37,275 nucleotides of DNA, from the NCBI GenBank assembly GCA_043770095.1, contig JAYVIR010000063.1, positions 1-37,275 on the forward strand. Reading direction: 5' to 3'. The notes under the pieces are model-generated. The model did not search any database, was not told the origin of the DNA, and saw nothing but the letters and a program-made list of their open reading frames with translations. This document shows, piece after piece, positions 1 through 8,900 of the stretch. Position 1 is the stretch's first letter, and every line of letters begins with the position of its first letter. This DNA is from JBGSUZ01 sp043770095 (GTDB taxonomy: Bacteria > Bacillota > Clostridia > Peptostreptococcales > Acidaminobacteraceae). The position numbers were made by a program, and so were the translations under genes.

Positions 1-216
1 ACTGACAAGCGTATTGACTTCGTTGGCGGTATCCGTGGTCTTCACGAACTTGAGAGAAGATGTTCTACAGATATGAAAGTTGCTTTCTCAATGTACCCAA
101 CGACTATGGACGACCTTATCTCTATCGCTGATAGCGGTCAAGTAATGCCTCCTAAGTCTACTTGGTTCGAGCCTAAGCTCAGATCTGGTCTTTTCGTTCA
201 CAGCCTTACTGAGTAA
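1..216 (+). CDS. DUF1015 family protein, C-terminal end (5' truncated by window)
   Basis: An open frame runs from base 1 to the TAA at 214-216 and gives the last 71 residues of a longer protein. The ending MPPKSTWFEPKLRSGLFVH is the hallmark C-terminus of the DUF1015 family, preceded by the usual GGIRGLHELERR and YPTTMDDLISIAD stretches. DUF1015 proteins are cytosolic, usually about 400 residues, and often sit beside serine biosynthesis genes (serA/serC); their biochemical role is not settled. The start and upstream neighbours are outside the window. A strong terminator follows 24 bases after the stop, so this is the last gene of its transcript. Confidence 0.9.
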   Translation, partial: TDKRIDFVGGIRGLHELERRCSTDMKVAFSMYPTTMDDLISIADSGQVMPPKSTWFEPKLRSGLFVHSLTE

Positions 217-240
217 TTTATAGCTTTAACTGATAGTTTT

Positions 241-274
241 AAAGCCTCATCGCAACTGCGATGAGGCTTTTTTA
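241..274. terminator. Rho-independent terminator
   Basis: The arms AAAGCCTCATCGCA and TGCGATGAGGCTTT form a perfect 14-base inverted repeat, folding as about 13 pairs with a tetraloop, followed by a T run on the plus strand. It ends the DUF1015 gene. The left flank carries TTTTAAA, so weak termination of the opposing tcdA transcript is also possible. Confidence 0.9.
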
Positions 275-311
275 TTGTTCGTCGTTAAATTGTTTTTTAT
301 TATAACGCCAT

Positions 312-1028
312 TTACCTTGCAATCAAATCCTTAACCACTTCTGAGGCGATAATAAGCCCTGCCACCGATGGGACAAAGGAGATGCTCCCAGGTGTCAACT
401 TTCTTAAGTTATCTGGGTTGTAGTCAAGTGGATCGGGCTTGCACGGTACTTCTGTCGAATAAACCACTTTCAATTTATTAACCCCTCTTTGTCTAAGCTC
501 ATGCCGCAAAATTTTGGCAAGCGGACAAAATGAGGTTTCGTATAAATCTGCCACTTTGAACTGTGTCGGATCCATTTTATTGCCCGTTCCCATTGATGAC
601 ATGATTGGAATATTATTTTTTGTGCAATGTTCTATCAAATGCATTTTCCAAGTAATCAGGTCAATGGCGTCAACAACGTAATCAAACCCACCCGAAAAAA
701 TACTTTCACAGGTTTCGTCATTGTAAAGCATTTGGAGTGCTACCACTTCCATTTCTGGATTTATTTTAAGGATTCTTGCCTTCATGGCCTCGACTTTCGC
801 CTGTCCAATGGTATCTTCTAGAGCATGAATCTGGCGGTTAATATTGGTCACGACAATCACGTCAAAATCGATTAGCGTAATCTTTCCAACGCCTGCTCTT
901 GCAAGTGCTTCAACGGTAAATGAACCTACGCCGCCAATGCCAAATACGGCAACATGCGCATTATGAAGCTGATCTAGACCGTCTTGTCCGATGACCATTT
1001 TTGTTCTCGTAAATCTTTCTCTTTCCAT
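312..1028 (-). CDS. tcdA: tRNA threonylcarbamoyladenosine dehydratase (ThiF/E1-like)
   Basis: This 238-residue protein is the E1-like enzyme that uses ATP to cyclise N6-threonylcarbamoyladenosine (t6A) at tRNA position 37 to ct6A. The nucleotide-binding motif GIGGVGS (residues 30-36) is followed by VEALARAGVGKITLIDFD and then NINRQIHAL, which match the CsdL/TcdA branch of the ThiF superfamily rather than ThiF or MoeB proper. Family members are about 230-270 residues, so it looks full length. The ATG is preceded by GGAGGG at a good distance. It lies 10 bases downstream of the CobW gene and is the last gene of a three-gene minus-strand cluster. No functional link among the three is obvious. Confidence 0.92.
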   Translation of the reverse strand: MERERFTRTKMVIGQDGLDQLHNAHVAVFGIGGVGSFTVEALARAGVGKITLIDFDVIVVTNINRQIHALEDTIGQAKVEAMKARILKINPEMEVVALQMLYNDETCESIFSGGFDYVVDAIDLITWKMHLIEHCTKNNIPIMSSMGTGNKMDPTQFKVADLYETSFCPLAKILRHELRQRGVNKLKVVYSTEVPCKPDPLDYNPDNLRKLTPGSISFVPSVAGLIIASEVVKDLIAR

Positions 1029-1038
1029 GTGCCCTCCG

Positions 1039-1977
1039 TTAATTGGATAACTTCATAGGCACATCTGAAAACAGATCTTGCCATGTGTCATTGACTACTT
1101 TGATGAGTTGCGGTCCTATCTTTGAAATAAATACAATCGTGGATTTCTCGAATTTATTCGGGCTTGGCACATAGTCAATTAAATTGCCGACCACATCGAA
1201 TTGGAAAGCCACTTCACTGAGCTGCACAAACCCTTTAATTCGGTAAGCCGATGGGGCTACCAACTCTAAAAACGACGTGAACTTTTCGTGACTTACAGAC
1301 CCTAAGTCGTACTGCATTGAAAACGTTTTAGGTTTATTTTCTGGCGTGTTATGAGACAATTCGTTTCGAATCACATCGCTTTTAATTAACTTTTGACCGA
1401 TAAAGCCAAAATCGATGTTGAAGTATTTCGACTTCAAACAAGCCGCCGATGGGTTGATTTCGTTTAACTGAGATTCAATTTTCTGATAAGTCAAGGCGTC
1501 GACACGGTCTGCTTTATTGATTACAATAAGGTCTGCTGTTTCCACCTGTCTTCTAATCGTTTCTATAGTGTCTATCTGCTCCATGAAATGATAGGCGTCT
1601 ATTATATTGATGCAACCACAATAGTTGTAAGAAGCGATTGTGTAGTCCGCCACAGCCTCTAAAATTTCGCCTATGTTAGACGGATCAGCAAGTCCTGAAC
1701 TTTCGACAAAGACGTATTCCAAATCTTTGTCTGTCATTTTAATCAAAGCTTCTGCAAATGATAACTTTAAACAGCTACAAAAAATAGAGCCTCTTGTCAG
1801 TTCAACCATTTCAAGCTCAGGCTTCTCTAAAATTGGACCATCGATGCTTATTTTTCCAAATTCATTCATGACAATGCCCACTTTTAAGTTGGGCAGCGTT
1901 TCTAGCATCTGTTTCAAAAAAGTAGTTTTGCCCGCGCCTAAAAAGCCTGACAAAAGATACAATTTAATGTTTTTCAT
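1039..1977 (-). CDS. CobW/COG0523-type P-loop GTPase
   Basis: This is a 312-residue G3E-family GTPase. The N-terminus has the Walker A motif GFLGAGKTT (residues 11-19), followed by VESSGLADP (switch-like) and the guanine-specificity motif INKAD. COG0523 proteins act as metal chaperones or insertases (zinc, cobalt, nitrile hydratase metal centres). The usual metal-binding CxCC motif is here C67-S-C69-L, so the third cysteine is absent and the metal cannot be inferred. A TTG six bases upstream (1983) is in frame but sits against the AGGAG. The ATG at 1977 has AGGAG seven bases upstream and is preferred. The start overlaps the end of the hydrolase gene by 14 bases, implying coupled translation. 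Confidence 0.85.
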   Translation of the reverse strand: MKNIKLYLLSGFLGAGKTTFLKQMLETLPNLKVGIVMNEFGKISIDGPILEKPELEMVELTRGSIFCSCLKLSFAEALIKMTDKDLEYVFVESSGLADPSNIGEILEAVADYTIASYNYCGCINIIDAYHFMEQIDTIETIRRQVETADLIVINKADRVDALTYQKIESQLNEINPSAACLKSKYFNIDFGFIGQKLIKSDVIRNELSHNTPENKPKTFSMQYDLGSVSHEKFTSFLELVAPSAYRIKGFVQLSEVAFQFDVVGNLIDYVPSPNKFEKSTIVFISKIGPQLIKVVNDTWQDLFSDVPMKLSN

Positions 1978-2887
1978 CTTCAATCTCCTTTAAAAAAGCA
2001 TCTACTTCACGCTTATATCCTTCTTTGTCTTTAAAATACGACCCAGCATGTTTTGCCTCTGCAACAATCCAAAGACGTTTAATACCTTTTGTTTTCGCAT
2101 TGTACATATCTCGACTCATTGACGGCGGTACATAATCGTCCTCGCTGCCGTGAATCCAAAGGATTGGCGTTTCCACTTGACGTACCACGTCTATTGGTGA
2201 CACATCTTTAATCCGCATGCCAGCCTTCCATTTGGTAAAGAAACTTGCCATAGGGATAATCGGCAAATGGGTAATCTTATATTCTTCTTTTAGGCGGTAT
2301 TTTAGAACCTCGCTAAGATTGGAATAAGGACAGTCCGCAATACAAAACTTTACTCTCGAGTCTATGCCTAAGTGTTGCAAAACCGTTGCGGCGCCGAGTG
2401 ATTCGCCGTGAGTGGCAATATAAGCACCTTTTCCCAATGTTTCTTCAACCCAATCAAGCCATAATTTCAAATCTTCTTTTTCAAAATACCCAAAAGTGGT
2501 CATTTTCCCGCCGCTTTTGCCGTGGTTTCGGTGGTCATACAAAAGGATGTTAAACCCCAATCGATAAAAAATTTCAGTGTACTTAATAGAGCCAATTAAA
2601 TTCCATGTAATGCCGTGGCAAAAGACAATGGTCTTATTGGCCTGCTCATTTGGAATCCAGATACCGTGAAGTTCTTCTCCGTGTTTGGAGCGGATGGTTA
2701 CTTCTTGTCTATCAAGCGATTTAAAAATAGTGTAGTAATTTGCATCTAAGCGTCCTCTCTCTTGATCAAACGCGATTGCATAATCATGATCAAACGTTTT
2801 GGGGTAGATTAATATGCTGCTAAAATACCATCCAAAGAAAATATATGCTGCCAGTAACACTATTATAATACTTATTGCAATGCCCAT
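1964..2887 (-). CDS. Membrane-anchored alpha/beta hydrolase (YqkD-like)
   Basis: A 307-residue alpha/beta hydrolase with one hydrophobic N-terminal segment (residues 2-25), which should anchor it in the membrane or serve as an uncleaved signal. The nucleophile elbow is HGESLG, the oxyanion-region motif is FCHGITWN, and the likely acid and base are the Asp in GSEDDYVPP and the His in EAKHAGSY. The fold and the DCPYSNLSEVL segment resemble Bacillus YqkD-type serine hydrolases. The substrate is unknown. The ATG has GAGGTG just upstream. It is first of a cluster with the CobW GTPase and tcdA, and lies shortly after the SLH gene, separated by a terminator hairpin. Confidence 0.85.
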   Translation of the reverse strand: MGIAISIIIVLLAAYIFFGWYFSSILIYPKTFDHDYAIAFDQERGRLDANYYTIFKSLDRQEVTIRSKHGEELHGIWIPNEQANKTIVFCHGITWNLIGSIKYTEIFYRLGFNILLYDHRNHGKSGGKMTTFGYFEKEDLKLWLDWVEETLGKGAYIATHGESLGAATVLQHLGIDSRVKFCIADCPYSNLSEVLKYRLKEEYKITHLPIIPMASFFTKWKAGMRIKDVSPIDVVRQVETPILWIHGSEDDYVPPSMSRDMYNAKTKGIKRLWIVAEAKHAGSYFKDKEGYKREVDAFLKEIEDEKH

Positions 2888-2897
2888 GTTTCACCTC

Positions 2898-2935
2898 AAA
2901 AAAAGACGTATAATCATTTAGATTATACGCCTTTT
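2898..2935 (-). terminator. Terminator of the SLH surface-protein gene
   Basis: The arms CGTATAATC (2907-2915) and GATTATACG (2921-2929) pair across a five-base loop, and beyond one mismatch GAAAA pairs with CTTTT. On the minus strand the stem is followed by a run of seven T's. It lies between the stop of the SLH gene and the hydrolase start, so it should end the long SLH transcript. Confidence 0.75.
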
Positions 2936-2950
2936 CGAACTCGAAACCAA
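2922..2950 (-). promoter_or_regulatory. Possible promoter for the hydrolase-CobW-tcdA cluster
   Basis: On the minus strand a perfect TATAAT (2922-2927) lies 17 bases downstream of TTGGTT (2945-2950), which matches the -35 consensus only in its first three bases. The -10 box is inside one arm of the SLH terminator. No other promoter space exists between that terminator and the hydrolase start, but read-through could also serve the cluster. Confidence 0.3.
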
Positions 2951-2973
2951 GTTCAAACAAAATCCAATTTGCA

Positions 2974-5900
2974 CTATTTTGCAATACGCTCCATGAATCC
3001 AGCCAACATTGCTGCTGCCTCAGAGCGCTTGCTGCTTTTGTTTGGTGCGAATAAACCTTCAGGCGAGCCACTGATTACGCCTGCTGTTTGCAGGTAAGTA
3101 ACCGCTTCTAACGACCAAGGACTTAACTTCATCTGATCTTTAAACGCAATGTTTTTTTGCTCTGCTTTAAGGGTTAATTCATAGCGCTTCATAAATTGAT
3201 ACATCATTGTGGTCATTTGCTCTCTCGAAATGACAGTGTTGGGTGCAAAAGAATTGTTTCCAGTTCCTGATGCAATGCCATTCTTAACTGCCCAAGTTGC
3301 ATAAGGGGCAAACCAATCACTTGACTTCACATCTTTAAAAGTACTCACCTTGCCATTTGTCCAATTCTTTTTATCTTCTCCTAAAATTTCGAAAAGCATG
3401 CTGACAAACTCAGCGCGAGTCACATTTGCATTTGGCGTAAATTTACCCGAACCATTACCGCTAATGATATGATGTGCCGCCAAATACGTAATATGAGTAC
3501 TTGCCCAACCGTCTACGTCGCTGAAATTGACCTTATTATAGCCAATTGCATAAGTCGATAAATGATTGGTCATAAAGTTAAGTGTCTTCGTGTTTTGATC
3601 ATAGCTACTATAGACTGGTTTAAGGACGCCCTCAGGTGTCACATAGTAGGCCAATAAAGCCTTCAATTCTTCTCCAGCTTTGATCTCATAAGGAACGTTC
3701 ATTTTAATCATCCCGTTATTAAAACTACTAATGCTACCTGAACCATTTCGAACAGCGATGTTATATACAGGTCGATCTCCAATCATTTTTAATGCTTGTT
3801 CCGCTAGGTTTTTTCTGTCTAATTCCGTAATAGAAATTGTCAAATCGCCTTTAGAAACAAGACTTTCTACCGCTTTTTTATCAAAAGTAACCGTCACTTT
3901 TCCTTTTACGGTCAAGGTGTTAATTTGTTTGAGTTCATCGCTTGAAACAAATGAATTACCATCTGCATTTGCTTCTTTTAGCGTCACTGAACCTTTTTCG
4001 GCAAGAGGCAGTGCTATTGGTTTTGCAGTCACAGCAATCTGGGTATTTCCATCCTTTTCCTTTATGTTTGGTGTTGGAACCGGATTTAATTTAATATCCG
4101 AAAGGAAGGCCGCTGTAATTTTAGAACCTGATTTTGCAAAGGTTACATGTTGCTTCACAGAAGTTTCAGCACCCAATTGAATGTCAATGCTCTTTTCTTC
4201 AATGGTCTGATTTTGACTGAGCAGTCTCAATTTGAGTGTGTCTTTGCTAGCCTCAGGGTATAAATTTCTAACCTCAATCTCAGCCGTTGACACGCCATTT
4301 TCCACGCCCTGGATCACAGTCACTTCAAACTGTGTCGGGTAAAGCAGTTTAGGCGATGTAAACGTTATGCCGCCTTGATTGCCTGTGTAGGTAGATTCCT
4401 CAACAATATTCTTGTCTGCATCAATGATATTCACATCGAGATACAATGTTTTATTGCCAGTTTTGTCATAATCGGCAGCTAAAACCGTATACCCAAATTT
4501 GCAAGTCCCAAGACCATTGTCAATTTCGGCTAATTTTTCTGGATCCTCAATGATTATTTCTCCAGAATAAACGGTCGTTCCCGTTGACAAGTCTTCAACA
4601 GCAGTTGGAACCGTTCTTGCAAAATCATCGTATACTTTGACTTGCACTTTATTGCCACTTCCGACAAGCGTTTTCATGCCGATATTTTTAAGATTTACAT
4701 CAACCAAACGTTTTCCTGAATCGCCTGTTCCAGCCAATACAACTTCTTTAATGGTCACATCTGGCTTAGATAGCATAACGGTCTTCGTAATTTTAGTTCC
4801 AATCGCTTGATTGCCATAAATAGGCGTAATCTCCACCGATACATCACTGATTGCATCATCTACAAGATAATCAATGACCACAGACTTTGTTTCATTTGGC
4901 ATTAACGAAATTTCCTTGCTAAAGGTTTGATTATTTGCCAAGATATTCAGCGAATCGACTTTAGAAAGACCATTGTTAAATACAGCAAGCGTTATTGGCA
5001 AGCTTCTGCCCTTCTCCACACCAGAAGCGCTGTAGTCAACACTCTTGATTTGAATGGCTTCCTTAATTTCTTTGCTGACCTTCATCAGATCCGCACTAAT
5101 GGCTTTGATTACCGCAACGGCACTGCCTTCTTCATTTACTAAAGCAAGGTTGTTTTTCAAATAGGTTGCTTCGAGTTGAATGACACCCATTTGCGTTTTA
5201 GCCGATGTTTCAAATTTAGCAATTTCAGCTTGATCTGGATTGACTGAGCTGACTTCATAGGCAGGCGTTGTGGTCAAACCGCCAGCTTCGCCATTGGTCA
5301 AAACTTTTGCAAATAGTGTTTGATAGCTCTGCGCTGAAGTACCAGTTGTTTGAGTCCAAACAATGCCCACTGATTGAGGTGTGCTTTCTGTAGATTTTAT
5401 AAAATTGAAATTCCCCGTGCCATTGCCACTTCCGAGGCTAGACGGGAAATTATCCGCTTTGACACCGTCAGTAGACTCTGCGCTAAGTTTGATATCTCTG
5501 CTCAGCAGTGCCCCATTTTCGCCCGTTTGTTCACTGTACCAAGCGGTCAAGAAATAGTCTTTTTCAACGCCATCTACGGCAATTTTTCTATAGGAAACTT
5601 TTGCGCTTCCATCTTGAGAATTGTTATTGGTAAGATTTTGACGCGTAAACGTTTGGTCCGTTGCAATATTATAGCCAAACACATCTCGGTCGATAACGGT
5701 GCTGTCATCTCTGTCTATGTCAATATTGGCAACAACCCGAGCTGATCCATCAGGCGCTGTTGCCGCATTAAAGGATTTAATGCTTCCTGCGTCACCTGAA
5801 TCTAATAATTTTTCGCTGCTCCAATCCGTTCCTGTCCAAGTGCTAAACCAGAGTTCATTCTTAGTCGTCACCTTCATCGGATCGTCTGCGGAAGGGTTAA

Positions 5901-8900
5901 CCCTCTGCCAAACCATTACAGCATGTCCATTATTACTCGCAATCGATGGTGCCATATCCGCTTCACTGTTACTTGTAACGCGTTTGGTTGTCCAAACGCT
6001 GCCACTGTAGATAGACGCATATATTTCAGACTTCGATAAGGTTGTTGAAATATCGACACTTGATACGCTGTCATCGTCTGAAATATTGCCTATTTTGTTA
6101 GGCGTACTTTCCCAAGCCGCCGCCGCAAAAGTAGCACCTCCATCAAAACTCAGACTTGAAGCTGGCGTATTCTCACTTTGAGCAAAGATTCGAGTCGGTG
6201 TTGACCAACTGCCATTCTCGGCTTTTATAGAAATTCCTGCGCCAGTGTCATTGACATCTTTCGAAGCGAAGTCGCTAAGAACCGCCATCATGTTGCCATC
6301 GTTAGAAAGCATCGGATATCCGTATGGATATTGGTTTGTGCCAACAACCACAGGCTCGCCCGTATTCATGTTCATTAAAGAGAACGATTGTGTTGCCACA
6401 CGGTAATCCGCAGATTGACCTTTTTCATTCCAGGCTTGCGCCTGTGAAAGGTATGCGCGATTGTCGATGGTATACTCACTCTCATATAAGTTATAAACCT
6501 TGCCATCATTTCCTTTTATCTGTTCAACAAAGGCAAGTCCGCTCATTGTTGACATCGCTAAAGGTGATTTAAATCCACCGTAGTCGGTAAAATCGAATCC
6601 ATTTGGTTTGAATGACTTTTCAAATCCGGCTTCGCACATAACATATCTTTTTTTATAGAACAAGAATTTGAATACAGCTTCCAGACCAATGCTGCCCTCA
6701 ATCTTAAGCTGTCCCCCATTTCGTCTCGCCTGCTCTATGAAGGACGACCTGAAGTAATACTCAAGTCCCAGTTCTCCAAAAAGACCAACCCGCGCAGCAA
6801 CCCAGCCATAATCGACACCAACGCCGCCGTAGGCAGAAATACTTGTATAAAGGTCAATGTATATTTCTAAAGTCTGCGCAAAGTTATCCCAAGTGACACC
6901 GCCGATGACTCTGTTTGTATCAATACCAACGGTTAGATCTGCTCCCAGTTTGAATTCAACGCCATAACAAACGGGTACTGGCCCTAAAAATTGTGTTTGA
7001 GAGTATGAATAAGACCCTTCAACACCGCCCTGAAGGCCGCCACCTGTGATGACCATAACCCATTGATCACCTCGATATTTAATGTCACCCATCAAATAGC
7101 CGCTGATATTAACCGTAACTTTAGCTTCTTTATCAGTAGCCTTACTTTTTGTTTTTAATGACTTAACCGCCTTCTCAAAATCTTCTTTAAAGGTTGTATC
7201 TTCTTTTGAGGAATCTTCTTTTTCCCTTCCAAAAATAACTTGGAATGTGCCATTGAGCGGATCTTCATCAAACTGATAATCAAATGACGCACTCAGTTCA
7301 CTTGGCATCGGAATAGAAACGCCTTTACTGCCAATAACCTTCATTGCGGTTTTACCCGTATCAATCACGCCTAAGAAGGGAATGCCGCCTGACATGTTGA
7401 AGTCTTTGATTCCAATCACATTTGCCAACCCAAAGCTGGAAGGGATTTGAATGGATTTAGACGAAGTGGTATAGAGGCTATATGAAAATTTCAAGCCAGT
7501 ACCTTTTGCAATCAAAGCTGTATCCACTTTGATCACAACTTCCTGCCAACTGTATTTCATATTATCAAGTGTTTTATCACTCGTCGAGACGCTGTTTGTA
7601 CCAACCGAATCGCCCTTGCTATTGACTAATGCAGCTGCACCAATTTTATTTTTGGGCCAGCAAATAACGGTTTTGATATATTTAACTGGTGTTTTTGTAT
7701 CTATATTGACATTTCCAGTTTTTGTTGATGCGTCTTGCCAAGCACCCGTTAATTTTGTCGATTGCCAAACGCTGTTCACATAAGCTTCTTGAGCACTTTT
7801 CCAAGGTTGTAGTTTGACTTGTACCTCTCCAAATTCAGCGCCGCCACTCGATGGCGAAGTACCACCACTCGATGGCGAAGCGCCGCCACTCTTTGGCTCA
7901 ATACTGGCATATGCCGGCGAATAGGTCTTCGCATCTACGCCAACCACTTCATAAACAAATTTAACACTGTCCGTAGCGCTTAAGCCAATCAACGGTGTCG
8001 TATCAAAATTAAGCACTACATTTTGATAATCTGTTTGTTTGATTTTCACTTCCTGAGACTTTGTGCCCACGACCACTTCATTTTTGAGCAAGTAGCCATT
8101 GACCATAACCTTTGAATCTTTGATCAATTTTTCGCTTTTTGAAGCAGATAATTTTAACGTAATATTGGTCGCTGCAATCGCACTTATTTTGCTGATTGGA
8201 TATTGAGATTTGGCTGTTCTCGCCTCTCCACTGAGTAAAGTGCTTGCATCTGTTTGTCCAAGATAAACCTTCTCATCATTTTCGCCATAAGTGGAAATCA
8301 TCCCAACAATACCCGATTTCGCGAAAATAGCCGTCAAGCCTTTCGTATTTGTTGTAATCATTTTTGTCTCTTTCCCAACAGAATACTGTAAGTTGAGTGG
8401 TGCAGCTACCGTTGTTTTGAGTATAAAGAGCTTATTTTTCAACGTTTCTACCGTCACCTTAAATGAGGTTGTCGTGTTTGTTCCCATATGCTTTACGGTA
8501 ATGAGGGTTTCTCCATCTTTAAGACCCACAAGCGTCATAAGCGATGCAGAGGAATAGATGCCCCCTGACACGGCATTTGAGCCAAATTCAATGATCGATG
8601 GGTCTGCTATTGTCCACTGATAATGATCATCACCATAACTTGAATAGGGTTGAGAAAGTTTAACCACTCTTTGAAGTGTGAACGAATTGGCATTTTCAAG
8701 CAATTCTTTCGCAGTCATCCCCTCAGCTTCGCTGTTATTTGATATAATAAGCGGCGAATTGTTCGTATACTTTACACCTGCTTCATTTTTTGCATTGGTA
8801 ATTTGAAGCGTATTGGTTCTATAGACTGTAAAGGTAAAGCTGTCAGACGCAATCACTTTTGAGCCATTTGACCATGTTATCGTGACAGTATAGGTATCCT

